The translations under genes and the position numbers were made by a program. The notes beneath the pieces were generated by a model. It saw only the letters and a list, made by a program, of their open reading frames with translations. It was not told the DNA's origin and did not search any database. From NCBI RefSeq assembly GCF_022376445.1, contig NW_025954970.1:62001-126000 (forward strand): a DNA stretch of 64,000 nucleotides. Direction: 5' to 3'. Each line of letters begins with the position of its first letter. The first letter of the stretch is position 1. Origin of the DNA: Fomitopsis serialis. Lineage: Eukaryota > Basidiomycota > Agaricomycetes > Polyporales > Fomitopsidaceae. This document shows positions 1-10,137 of the stretch, one piece after another.

Positions 1-928
1 ACGCTGCAGAGAAATTGAAAGCTTTTGGGACCCGTAACGGTCGACGCCGCCCGACCAAGCATGGGATGTAGTTCACAACCCACGACGGGGCCCACAGTCG
101 CCCGAGCGCAAGGACCCCCCATCTTCGGCTTCATCGTCCACCTGCCGAGGCGCAGAATGGAGCCTCGAACCTCAGCAGCCGGAATCGCGTTGGCTCACAT
201 CCGACACAGGCCAGGTCCTCTGCGTTTGACACATCGTGACCCTTCTGGTGAAAACAACAATAAAAGACCTGGCGCAAAGTGCGACGGCACTCCAATTAGT
301 ACTGCATTCATAGTCGCAGTCGTACACTGTCACCCCGCTGAGCAGCACTAGCGTGAAAACCTACTAATTCAACCACAGGACGTGCTTGGGTCCCTGTTTG
401 CACTGCTACATTGCGTAGCAAGTCACAGAAGAACGAACAGCCGCCGGACAACATGCCTAGCTAGCCAAGCGTGGAAGTGACCGCACGGGGCGATCCGCAC
501 GCATATCCGATCATACATTCGACATGAATGCGCAGTGCGCAGCAACAAGGAGGGCGGTGGGGCAGGCAACGGGCACCACCAGCCCAGGCATACTCGAGTC
601 CAGGATACAGAGTTGTGCTAGAATCGCACGCCGATAGAGTTGGTGTTCGCGCTTGGATGCGCAGTTCCTGCCTGCCTTTGCTCCGGGCCATGGCTCGAGC
701 ATGATGCCCTTTGCATTGCAGGACGTGTGCACCCATGGAATGAACGAGCATCCGGAAAGGTGCAATGAAGGTGGGGCGAACTCCCGGCCCATGCCCTAGA
801 ACAGAGCACACGAGCTGTACATCCAATGTGCATGACGATCCTATTTCACAGCGTCCCTCGACATGACACGGAAAATCATGGGCGCCCTGCCTGACGACCG
901 ACAGGCGAGGTAGGGGAACAATGCTCAC
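1..928. other. Non-coding stretch beyond a broken protease gene
   Basis: I see no supportable gene here. It lies where exons 2 onward of the adjacent aspartic protease (minus strand) should be, but no frame shows a pepsin-type active-site DTGS motif. Several overlapping open frames on both strands share no composition or motif with a known family and look like chance frames in GC-rich DNA. Confidence 0.5.
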
Positions 929-1150
929 CTGGTTGGTGAGCTGCGTGCCCACGGTCTCGCCTCTCTTCCTGAGCTTGCTCGCCATGGTCTCGAAGCCGTA
1001 CTTGCTCCTGACAAAGTCGCCGGCCGCGGGGTACCGGCTGACGTCCTTCACGCGCCGGCCAGTGGCTCTCTTGGAAAGCGGGACATGGATGGGGTCCGCG
1101 AGCGCGAGCGCGGCGAGAGAAAGCGGTATCCAGGCGGTCGCATGGACCAT
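929..1150 (-). pseudogene. First exon of a secreted aspartic protease (pepsin family A1), rest missing
   Basis: The 74 codons from the ATG at 1150 read as a secretion signal (MVHATAWIPLSLAALALA) followed by a basic propeptide with the DPIHVPLSKR start typical of polyporopepsin-like proteases of wood-decay fungi. The exon closes with a good donor (GTGAGC at 928-923) after TQLTNQ, where homologs go on to the mature enzyme with its two catalytic Asp motifs. Nothing like that follows down to base 1, although introns in this genome are normally about 55 bases. I infer a gene fragment left by a rearrangement rather than a working protease. An unusually long intron reaching outside the window cannot be excluded. 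Confidence 0.6.
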
Positions 1151-1565
1151 GGTGGGAGAAGGGTAAGTAGTAGATGGGGGAGAAAGAGAAAGAGCGGGTG
1201 AGGGAAAGAGGGGCAGCGGGAGGACGTCGGGATATAGACCGTGGAGTCGTCTGCACCTCCGCAGCCGCTCTGCCCAGCCAACAGCCGCCCGTCCCTCGAT
1301 CGCCGGGCGCTTCGGCGCCACGGCGCACTCCCCTTTTAGCTTTCTCCTCCTCGACGCCACCACCTCTCCCACTCTCCCCGCCGGCCGCCGCCTTCCCCTC
1401 GCTGCGCGCAATATCCTGCGCATTTTCTTCCCAATTTCCTGGGGGTATCTCTCTGGCGGTTGCTGCCCACGTTCGTCGCCGGTGCCTGGCCCGACGATGC
1501 ATGCATAGCCTTCGTTGTTGTTCTTGTCCTGCCAAGTAGTCCCCCTGCCCAGGTCTCCAACCGTC
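1151..1565. promoter_or_regulatory. Shared upstream region of protease fragment and zf-HIT gene
   Basis: These 415 bases separate two divergent start codons. The sequence is rich in C and T on the plus strand (CTCCTCCTCG-type runs around 1340-1400), as is common just before fungal start codons. No clear TATA box is visible. Long open frames here, including a 387-codon minus-strand frame at 461-1624, are chance products of GC richness. Confidence 0.4.
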
Positions 1566-2919
1566 ATGCCTCCGAACAAACGCCCCCCCTGCCAAATCTG
1601 CAACGCAACAGAGTCAAAGTACACCTGCGCACAGTGCAGGATCCTCTAGTACGCCGCGTGTCCTCTCCGACGCACCCAAGCTGAAGCCGGCGGGGCTCCA
1701 GCTGCTCGATTGCGTGTTACAAGACCCATAGAGGTACGCGCCCGTGCCGCCTTGGCCTTGGCCCAAGTACAAGCTGTCTCATCCTTATTCTTCGCCTATT
1801 CCGACAGCATCCTCGTGTCAGCCTCAGCCCGCGCCTCCGTCGAATCATACGACTCTCGACAGCGGTAACGAACAACACGTTCAAGTCGCGGGCCCGTCCA
1901 CGATCGACCTTGGCCAGCAACTGAGTCAGACAGGCATCCTCGGCGCGGGTCACTCTGGCTTGGATGACGCGCCGAGAAGCAGGGACGTGCACGTTGAGAC
2001 ACCGTCAGTACCGCTCCGACCACTCACGTCACTAAAATGGCCCTACGTCCCTGAAGAGTCTGCGTACCCCGACCCGCTCAAACGGGATGACCCAAAACCG
2101 CTACAGCTTCACCAATATGAAGGCATAGGTAAGGCTCGTTGTATTGCGTGTTCGCTCGTCCGCTCTGTGATTGTCTTCCTCCTTCAACGATCTGTCAAAA
2201 GTGCGACGGCAATCATCTCGCACGTTCAACACAAATGGCGGTCAGATCCGTCTGCACTGTGGATCATCTCTGTCACTGCCAATCCAAGCCCTGTTTTAGG
2301 GACGATCACGTACTCTCCAGTTCGCCTGGCCGCATCGCACTGCGCCCGCCACACACACCCCACCCTACCGGTGTCGACACATCCAGAACGACCATCACAT
2401 CGCATGGGCAGCTGCACAGACAGGCAGAACTCTACCTTCGCAGCCGAGACCGACGTGTCAGTGTCTCAGCGGTGCTCCCCCGCGAGTCAGCAGCGTGCCC
2501 CCAGTCCGCTCGCTCGCGCGGTGACCCAGAAACACCACTCCGCCACAGCACCTTGGACAGATACATATTATCGTCTTCACCGCACCCCCCTCTCCCCTCC
2601 TCCGTAGCCTCATCTTGCTACCCTCGCTAACCCACTCGTTCATGCAGCGACCTCACCCTCCATCCGCCGCACCCTCGCCGCGCACCCCCGCCTCCCCACG
2701 CTCCTCCGCCAGATCGACGCCCTCCGCGGGCCCGCGCGCGAGGCGGCGCTCGAGCGCGCTCTCGGTGTTGCCGACCCGAGTCCGAACGACACAAGAGGAG
2801 GCGTAGGGCGGGGCGAGGACGGGGAGGACAAGAAGGCGCTGAGGGAGCTCGCGGAGGCGGTGGAGGCGGCGGTGAGGGGTGGCCGGGAGGGGATGTTGGG
2901 CTTGGATTGGGGAGATTGA
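1566..2919 (+). CDS. HIT-type zinc finger protein (Hit1/ZNHIT3-like)
   Basis: Exons 1566-1648, 1702-1733, 1808-2128 and 2648-2919 join to 235 aa. Residues 9-42 form a classic zf-HIT: Cys9, Cys12, Cys21, Cys24, Cys29, Cys33, His37 and Cys42, rebuilt across two introns (the core reads YCSIACYKTHR). The middle has a conserved LTSLKWPYVPEESAYPDPLK block. The C-terminus (HPRLPTLLRQIDALRG...) resembles the Hit1 C-terminal helical region. Proteins of this type help assemble box C/D snoRNPs in the nucleus; that role is taken from the family. The last intron (519 bases) is roughly nine times the local norm, but the IAT junction fits the family on both sides. The start is the only ATG close before the finger. 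Confidence 0.85.
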
Positions 2920-3939
2920 GTGTTCGAGTGTCGAGTGTGGTGTGGTCCTGAAGTTGGGCAGAGTAGTGGTACTTTGTAGGTGGGATAATGGGATGGGGCG
3001 TACGAATGGAGTGGATTCGAGTGATGCTCGCACCGCGGTTGTTTCGATGAGTGCGGCTTGCGTGGCTGAGCCTCTGCAAGGAGCCGGCGTATGATGCATG
3101 ATGTATGCTATATGATAGCTGAATGTGCATAATTAGGTCGGCCCGGCTCCCAGTCCTCCTGATCCTCTTCGGTCAGCGGTGGCTGACCGCGGCGCGCAAC
3201 GCGTTATGTACGCGTTGTTTGGTTCGCCTTCCGTTCCTGGCAAGCGTAGACGTTCAACTGCAGTCTTTGTGAGATGGCCTGGAGACGGATGCCCGCCCCA
3301 TGCGCCCATGGTACCGAAACCCTCTACGATGGTAGAGGTTCAACCGAATCCACGGTGATCAATTGACGGTCCCTCACTCTGATGACAAGAGGCCTGGCTA
3401 TCCGCGTACTAGCGGGTACTGCGAAACGCCGCCGTGCGGACAGTTGCACACCGTAGTCTCGTAGAACGCAACAAGGACGACTGATGCTGGTAGCAAGGGT
3501 CCGGGTATACATGCAGACTGTTGAGAACACTGTGTCGCACTTTCGAGGGATGGTGGCACCGGGGGTGGTCTTCTGCGCCTCAGGCTGTAATTCTACTAAC
3601 TGCAACGGCCCTTCTTGCATTCAGACACGAGTGATCATCCATGGATCATGGAGGCAGATGTAGAGTACAACTAATTCAGACTCTCCTGCGCACGGTATTC
3701 CAGCGACTGTCCCACCGACAAGACTGCGCAACTTCTAGGCTACACTACCGTGCAGAACGCCACAGCGACTTGCGCCATTACAATGCCACGAACCTCGAGC
3801 GACATGGCGAGCATCATAAATTGCGTTTGATGTCGTACCTTATCTCTTCAGACTCTTCGAAATCCCACAACATCTCGAACGCCAATACCGTGACTTGAGT
3901 CGACTTGTATCAATGGGATGCCGTGAATACAATCACCCG
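2920..3939. other. Intergenic stretch between zf-HIT gene and cluster A
   Basis: Apart from a short dispersed repeat (listed separately) I see no gene. The few open frames of 60-100 codons lack family signatures. The last few hundred bases probably held the 5' part of the degenerate Family 1b copy, but the similarity becomes readable only from about 3940. Confidence 0.4.
3171..3246 (+). repeat. Dispersed hairpin repeat, copy 1
   Basis: A block of about 76 bases starts with a perfect inverted repeat (GGTCAGC-GGTG-GCTGACC) followed by an ACGCGTTATGTACGCGTT-like partial palindrome and a TTCGCCTTCCGTTCC-like tail. A second copy with roughly 85 percent identity by eye lies at 38968-39046 in the same plus-strand orientation. 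It sits about 0.7 kb before the Family 1b relic of cluster A. It may be a remnant of a small non-autonomous mobile element; no target duplication is evident. Confidence 0.55.
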
Positions 3940-4600
3940 TTTTCAAATATATTGCCTCACCTGCTCCCCGGAGCACTTCTCAGCCTGCCTATCGCGGCCC
4001 CTCTTCGATGTTGCCTCCAAATTTGCTAACACCCTATAACACATTGCGGTAGACGGTAGCGACAATCATCCAGCGGTTGATCATCTAAAATCATACTGAT
4101 CGCGTGCTCACCGGCCTTTCATTACAGGTACCGCTTGAGATCATTGTGGAGGACCTAGGAGCCGCGCTTCCGTTGCCCAAATACGCATATACCAGTCTCG
4201 ATAACGCTGGTCGGACAATTCCCTGTCTATATATGACTTCCTTGACATCTAGGGAAGAAGACCTAAGGGAGCTCACAGCGGCGGGATCTCTTGCGAGAGC
4301 GGGAGCCTGTTGTCGAGCTGTCCACAGTGGTCAGCACGCTGGCCGAGGGCCCTTGCCCCGAGGGTGTTCCACTCTTCGCATCATTGAACAGCTATATGTT
4401 CATTAGCGGAGAGGCAAGTCTAGATTTGCATCTGTATGATTGTGCTCTTGAAGCGTGACGTGATCGTTGCAGGTCTTCGCGGCTTTAATGGAGAGCGAAC
4501 GGTTGCATGAGGTAGAATCGACGACGGTGTTCTTTGACGAGAACCCGCATCCCATGGATCCAAACGAAGGGGCGTATACAACCAGCATAATGAGGTATTC
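3940..4600 (+). pseudogene. Degenerate Family 1b copy (cluster A)
   Basis: This aligns by eye with the intact Family 1b gene at 37524-38292. The first part (from 3949) matches the N-terminal exon around PRSxxQPAxxGxSSM, but a base is missing in the C run near 3965 and an in-frame TAG lies near 4050. The second exon follows an acceptor near 4127: LEIIVEDLGAALPLPKYAY parallels LDISAEDLNDMLPSPAYAY. After a deletion of roughly 35 codons, DLLREREPVVELSTVVSTLAEG parallels DLFRQRDNAIEVSASAGTL, in another frame. A GC-AG type intron (donor GCAAGT near 4412) may precede the VFAALMES segment. The broken frames mark it as a pseudogene. Confidence 0.6.
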
Positions 4601-4902
4601 TCGTGATGTATTCCGATCATGTTCAAGGCAGACTCGGAAGCATCGAGCGAAGTCCCATGCACGACACTGAGCTCCGTCCTCTTCGACGGACCTCATATTT
4701 ACACAGATGTGCGTACTATGCGAATTTGTGGTGGAAATTTTCTGTCGACTATGGGCTCAATAATCGACCAGCCATGTACCAAAAATACCACGTACCTCGC
4801 CAATGTCTTGTGTATAGACACACCTGCATATCAGTCTATCAGACACTAAGGGCCCCAAGCACACCGAGTGAAGACTGATACAATTAAGGTATGGTACAGG
4901 TT

Positions 4903-4959
4903 GCCCGGCATCTCGCGAGTGGGTTGGCGCCCAAGTACAAAGGACCAGCCACAGTCGCG
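4903..4959 (+). promoter_or_regulatory. Family 1 core promoter block, copy A
   Basis: This block contains CCCGGCATCTCGCGAG, then GGTTGGCGCCC, then GTACAAAGGACCAGCCAC and GTCGCG, 97-153 bases before the ATG at 5056. The same order of elements lies before the Family 1 genes at 36950 and 48929 and, more diverged, before 38292. Conservation outside coding sequence suggests a real regulatory element with a TATA-like AAAGGAC core. Confidence 0.7.
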
Positions 4960-5055
4960 TTCCCCCAGTTTCACTTCCCTCTTCGCACCTGCATTATCCC
5001 GCCCTCAGCGTTGCGCACAATCATCCATATCCTGGCTTCATATCGTCATTATACA

Positions 5056-6126
5056 ATGCCGACAACGATCCATCCCGATCGCGAATTCATCCACCTGCCG
5101 GATATGATACCCACCGACAACGCCACTGCGAAGACGCGCACCCTACCCTCTTCCGACGCGATGTCGCAGCAGCGCGTCGATGAGACGCAAAGTGCTTCCT
5201 ATTGCGTTGGTGTGCCTTACAAACACAACGTGAAGGCTCGACACCAGCGCAGTTCATCTTCCGGGACCTCATCCGACATGAGCTCCTGGAGTTCACAAGC
5301 ATATACGACGACCGACAGCCATGCCAAAGCGGTAAGTGAAATGACCACCTGGAGTCGTAAATGCATGTGTACTCACGGATGTTGTGCGATAGCCGGTCCC
5401 CCTTCAGGACCGGAACGGCAATACCCTGGCGAACCATCGTCGCCCCGAAGCGCCACCGACCTTCCTTGGAGGGGCCTTCCTCAACCCGGTCTGGGTCAAC
5501 ACCTCCCGTGTCGGCTTCGGCCATGTCGACCGCGCACACACCCACATGCTCGAGCCCTTCCGGGTTCCAAGGGGTGCGATCCTCAATCCCGTATGGATCG
5601 ACACCCCCGGTGTCGGACGAGGGAACGTGTCCGGTGCCCGCGCAGACCTCGAGCCTTTCAGGCCCAGCCTTGCCGAGGGTGCGCCTTGGCCGAATTGCCT
5701 CAGCCGCCAGAGGCAGGCGACCGCAGCCCCGCTGGAGCGTCCCCCAAAGTCTCCTGTGTACGATTATGGGGGGCCTCCGACGACCTCGACTGGGCTGTCG
5801 CGCTCAGCACCTACGACGGCCTCAATATCGAGGAGACGAAGCATGCCGTTGACTTCCTGTCCCTGTGGAAGAGGAAGTCGGAGAGCTTAGCCAGACGGTA
5901 CGAGGTGCAGTATCGGAAGGCGACGAACGTGGTCGAAAGAGCTGGGGAGGTGTTGCTGGAGGAGATACGGATGGAGGATGCCCCGAGCTTGCTGCTCGCA
6001 TCGTTGGAGGAAGACACGTCAGCCGAAGTTGTCGACAACACCTGGCCTGATGACTTCCAGACGCCGTCGAAGTTGGACAGCATCATGCCTGGCCTCGCCG
6101 GATTAGGCGAACACTTCGAGGATTGA
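5056..6126 (+). CDS. Family 1 protein, copy A (frameshifted; unknown function)
   Basis: Exon 1 is 5056-5331 and exon 2 is 5393-6126, with a 61-base intron placed as in the other copies. The ATG at 5056 fits the starts of the copies at 36950 and 48929. Exon 1 is Ser/Thr-rich. Exon 2 holds two repeats of about 34 residues, each of the form GA[FI]LNPVW[VI]xTxxVGxG...LEPFR. The C-terminal part (DLDWAVALSTYDGL, later DAPSLLLASLEED and PGLAGLGE) is conserved with the paralogs. Between these parts the frame shifts by one base at a run of six G (5768-5773); seven G would restore it. Either the copy is decaying or the base is a sequencing error. Without the shift it would be about 336 aa. No signal peptide, membrane segment or known domain is visible. 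Confidence 0.65.
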   Translation: MPTTIHPDREFIHLPDMIPTDNATAKTRTLPSSDAMSQQRVDETQSASYCVGVPYKHNVKARHQRSSSSGTSSDMSSWSSQAYTTTDSHAKAVSEMTTWSRKCMCTHGCCAIAGPPSGPERQYPGEPSSPRSATDLPWRGLPQPGLGQHLPCRLRPCRPRTHPHARALPGSKGCDPQSRMDRHPRCRTRERVRCPRRPRAFQAQPCRGCALAELPQPPEAGDRSPAGASPKVSCVRLWGASDDLDWAVALSTYDGLNIEETKHAVDFLSLWKRKSESLARRYEVQYRKATNVVERAGEVLLEEIRMEDAPSLLLASLEEDTSAEVVDNTWPDDFQTPSKLDSIMPGLAGLGEHFED

Positions 6127-7180
6127 AGGGACGTTTTGGGGGGTTGAACATACGGCGCATCGAAGAGAGACGCAACGCAAGGTCGTGGCTATGTTGGCCG
6201 CCGAGAGGTGTATGAAGAATTGGGGAGAAGGGTTTCAGCGAAGTGTATGTATCGGACAGCATTGTATTTGTTTCGTGATAGCAGCTACCTGTGACACAAA
6301 CCAACGCGTTCTCGACAGCACTGTTCGCGTGTCCGTGAATATCTGACTAGCCACGTAAGCGCCTACGTTTGAAAGGTCGGCAACAGCGCGACGCACCTGT
6401 GAGCTTCTGCCCTCATCATCAACGAGACACAACCAAGGCATCACTTCCTGCAGCACTTGAGTCAATGCGTTCAACACAGGAACAGGCGAGTGAGCTCACC
6501 GATCGTCTACTTCATCTGAGTAGCGCAGTCGAACGCTCACCACTTTCATCCTAACTCCGAGTATCGGTGGTGACCCTTGGAGTCGACAAAGTACGAAGGC
6601 CGCCTGTTATAAGGCTGCGCAAGGACAACGGACACCGCAGAAGCGGACAGCCATTCGGTAAGATTGGTGGTCATTAACCTCAGGAACAGAAACTATGCTT
6701 ACCAGGAGTTCATACACGCGGCGGTATACAGCGCAACGTCGATAGGCTGATTACTAGCGGAGTACGCAATGATGGATCGCGCGAACATGCTGGGTTCCTC
6801 GTTGTAGTCCATCCGTGGCAAGTCCAGCACGGGAAGCTACCTTCAGGTTGACGATAGCACGCGTCTATGGTCTTTGAAGAGTGGATCTGGTGCAGAGGAG
6901 CTGCTCCGCCTTATTCCTGGGATGCAACATATCTCCAGTGTGAAGACGAAGGTACTACGACTGTGCGAGCGGGAAAATATACGCTGACAGGCGCAAACTG
7001 TCATTCACAAGTACTGGCTGACGGTGTTGACGAACACCCACCTAAACTTGTAGAGCATTCTTGGATAGTCTTTCGTGTTTTTCCGATGAGGGAATGACCT
7101 GAAGTACGGATTTGGTTCCTATACGGCTGTACCAACGCTCGAGCACAGTCGCGCTGTAATACGCTAAGCTCGCCACAGGC
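6127..7180. other. Spacer between Family 1 and Family 2 genes of cluster A
   Basis: I see no gene. It should hold the 3' end of Family 1 copy A and the upstream region of Family 2 copy A. The equivalent spacers in clusters B and C are about 0.6-0.8 kb. Confidence 0.4.
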
Positions 7181-7235
7181 CGGTGTGGCTTGGGCCACCA
7201 TCGCGTAAGCGCCCAGCATAAAGACCGCCACCGAC
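7181..7235 (+). promoter_or_regulatory. Family 2 core promoter block, copy A
   Basis: CGGTGTGGCTTGGGCCACC is followed directly by ATCGCGTAAGCGCCC and CAGCATAAAGACCGCCACC, 103-157 bases before the ATG at 7338. Near-identical blocks precede the Family 2 genes at 35226 and 47373. The CATAAAG is a likely TATA-type element. The CGCG...GCGCCC...TAAAG-ACC order also resembles the Family 1 promoter block. Confidence 0.75.
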
Positions 7236-7337
7236 CTGAACTCGACTTGCACATTCTTGTCTTTGTCCTCCACGACAACAACGGAGCAAAGCCCCTTAGA
7301 CCCTACAAAAACTTCTCCAATAACTGATCAGCCTACA

Positions 7338-8727
7338 ATGCGCGCGACATACTTGCTCTCACTTACCAGACGCGACGCGAAGGCAAAGGCGAAGGCAAAC
7401 CTGAATCCCGCGAATGTGGCGTACGCTCAACCGGCCACCGTCTCGCGTGCAAATGGTGGACCACCCTACGCCGACGCATATACCAGCAGCACGGAGAGCC
7501 TCGCACGGGCCGACGAAGCCAGACGTATCGCGATTGAAGACAACGCCACTCCTCCCAATGTGGCCGCAGCGTCCTCGCACCAGTACTCGCGTACGCGACG
7601 CGTCCCAGACTACGGCATGATGCCTTTTCATGACTCCGCAAGAGATGGTCATGGAGCTGTGGAAGCCCAGCATCGCCGTCGTCGAGCCGATCGTCTTCGC
7701 GGCGCCTCGACCGACGCGGCCTCCGAAGGTTGACAGGGCGAACATATCCGCCATTGTTGACCACGATTGGGAGGTCTGGAGAGGTGGTGTGCGCCTACAA
7801 AGCACAAAACAAAGTACGGTCAACGACGACCGCCTGGTAAGTGACCATGTGTAACCGTACTCGGCTTTGTGCTTACCTTGGGTATGCGTCGTGCAGGTGG
7901 ATAGCGAGTTTGCTTCCTGGCCACCATTCCTACCGCATCATTGCGAGACGACGCGACCGACACAGCCGATGGCTGCGGGGCCTACGGCCACCAGAGCCCC
8001 GTCCACTCAAACGCTCCAGATCGTTGCTGTCGATATGAACTCGGCCCGGCTGGTCGACGTCAATGAACAGTCGAATGTACGCTCCCTGTCGGAGGAATCG
8101 GACTCATCCTCCGATACGGCGAGTAGTATTGGCCGCGAAGATGGATTCTGTGTCCAAGGAAAAGAGGATTGGGCGTACGGGCGAGCCGCTGTCGAGCCGC
8201 TTGTGATGAAGACTGTAGACGGCCCGTTGCGCGAATGCGACTGGATCGACTGTCCATTCTGCCCTTCTTCAGTCGGTGAGGCAGCCTTCTCGGGAGGGGA
8301 CGCCATCAACCTTGTAAGCCGCGCGAATCAAGACAAGTCGAAGGCGCCGCCGAAGGAGAGCGCGTCGCGAGCACGGGCGTCCGGACGCTCTCGACTTCGG
8401 GCTGGCCTACCGTCTTCAGGCAACAAGAGGACCTCAGCAAAGACTCGTCACGTCGAGACAGGCTGCACCCCAGCGAGAGAGAAAGGGTCCCGAGCGTCGC
8501 CCTCTACGAAAGACGTCTCCAGTTGCCCGCGACCTTGCGACTGGATCGATTGTCCGATCTGCGAGCAGGCCGAGTTCACGTCGACCGCAGCAAAATGCGA
8601 GGCTGCTGGACAAATTTGGCCTGGAGAGACTGCAAGTCGCAAATCATCAGACCGCAAGAACAGCAAAAAGGAGAGCAGGGAGTTCTATAGGGTTGCTGTA
8701 ATGTTGGGCCTAGTACCCGAGCTATGA
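7338..8727 (+). CDS. Family 2 protein, copy A (frameshifted; twin CDWIDCPxC motifs)
   Basis: Exon 1 is 7338-7836 and exon 2 is 7897-8727. The ATG start (MRATYLLSLTRRDAK) is shared with the copies at 35226 and 47373. A run of four T at 7625-7628, where copy B has three, shifts the frame by one base just before MTPQEMVMELWKP; otherwise the protein would be about 443 aa. Conserved parts are a DRANISAIVDHDWEVW block, a Ser/Asp-rich acidic stretch, two copies of CDWIDCPxC (DNA at 8236 and 8536, exactly 300 bases apart), a basic Ser/Arg-rich linker between them, and the C-terminus YRVAVMLGLVPEL. The Cys pattern could bind metal, but I recognise no family. No signal peptide or membrane segment is visible. 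Confidence 0.65.
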
Positions 8728-9655
8728 CTGCGATACGTGCGCTCAGGGTGATCAATTTCCCCATCTAGTTGACTGTCTCACCTATATTTGTAGAGTAGGC
8801 TGCCGTTGAAGAGAACAGCCCAGTCCTTGGATCATCGTCTGAGGTCGGTCATGAATTGATACAGTCGCGAGTGCCAGCAGTGGCCAAACGACCACCATCG
8901 TCATGAGACGATAAACTGGGTCACAAGCGATACTGGAGCTGCTGGCGAGGTCGACCTGCCCGACTAGGGCGAATATATACATGTCAGGGGCAATTTTTGC
9001 GAGGAGAAAGGAGAAAGACACAAGGAAGACTTAGGAAGACAAGTGAAGTCGGTGAAGGACGACGTATCTTCCGATTACAGTCACTACTTAGGGGAGGCAC
9101 GGACCGATGTATTGATGCTTGATTGATGCTTCAAAAAGTGTATTGCGTTGTTTCTTATCAACTCTTATTGTGGCATACAAAGCTACTTATGGTGTGGCTT
9201 GGTGTCAATAGTAAGTTGAACGTCCTCAATCTTCCTCTCCTCATCTCATGGACCACGCCGTTTATAACGGCCACGAACGCACGGTTGTCGGAACATTCAA
9301 TGTCGCATACGTTACACAGCCGCTATGCGCTGAAGAGCGTACTACGGTACGAGCTTCAAGTTGACCGGAATTCGGGCGCGCCACTGCATTCCCCTCAACC
9401 TGGTTCCAACGGAAGCTTCGTGCCTGTCCCAGGTCTGGAAGCAGATTGGACTAGCAGCTATGTACCACGGGTGTGCCTTGGGATGTGCCAATAAAGCACT
9501 CGCATTTGTGAAGAACGGTCTTCATCGCTCTCCCAGTCGCCATTAGGCGTCTTGTTCCGAGAACGAAAGCCTGCGCTGCCCGCCTGCCTTGTGCAGACTC
9601 CATGGTGTGCCTTGTGTAGCATCGATATGGCCTTCAAAGAGCTCGAGGACCCTAA

Positions 9656-10137
9656 GGAACCGCACGGATCGTTATAAACGATGACATGTATATGTCCCAA
9701 AATGTGCAGAAACGTTGACGGTTAGACGTTCCATCGTTACTTACAGATAGATTTGGAGAGGAGAGTCAAAGAAGATGAAGGGCCAATCGTACCGACGTCC
9801 GGGTCCGTAGTCACATTCCCCGTCCGCCTGTTCGTCTGCTACATTGGTTTGAATCCCCGCCAGCGTTTGCATTGTCTGTCTTGCACAAACGATGACTCCA
9901 GCCTGAGCCGTGCCACGCGAGTCTTCTGCTTTAGGCGAACAATATCGTCTGTGTGAGCAGAATTGGTTAGCTGAGTGGCTCGCGGCAACCTCCGTGGACC
10001 TGCGAAACAGCCACAGCTGGCCACTCATAGTGAGACCGTCTGCTATAAAAGCGAGCCATGGAGAAGGCAGCGTACAGCAAACTGGCCCGCAGTCGTCGCT
10101 CCACATCTTCTACCACTCCTGCCCGCCATGTCGAGGT
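9656..10137 (+). promoter_or_regulatory. Upstream region of Family 3 copy A with TATA box
   Basis: A good TATAAAA lies at 10044-10050, about 90 bases before the ATG at 10138, a normal spacing for a fungal promoter. An ATG at 10058 opens another frame and is probably in the 5' leader. Nothing else is supportable in this stretch. Confidence 0.5.

Larger units (their letters stand above)
7181..9655 (+). repeat. Segmental duplication unit, copy A (partner at 33275-35380)
   Basis: Similarity to cluster B in the opposite orientation covers the Family 2 gene, its promoter block, its intron and about 0.9 kb of 3' flank. The flank shares GATGTATTGATGCTTGATTG-like sequence near 9105 and GCCTTGTGCAGACTCCATG-like sequence near 9588. 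Copy A carries roughly 270 extra bases (about 9285-9560) that copy B lacks. No gene is recognisable in the 3' flank. Confidence 0.65.

Noticed and set aside
461..1624. 387-codon minus-strand open frame
   Set aside because: Only its part at 1150-929 is coding-like (protease exon 1, with a splice donor). The rest is a chance extension in GC-rich DNA and overlaps the zf-HIT start.
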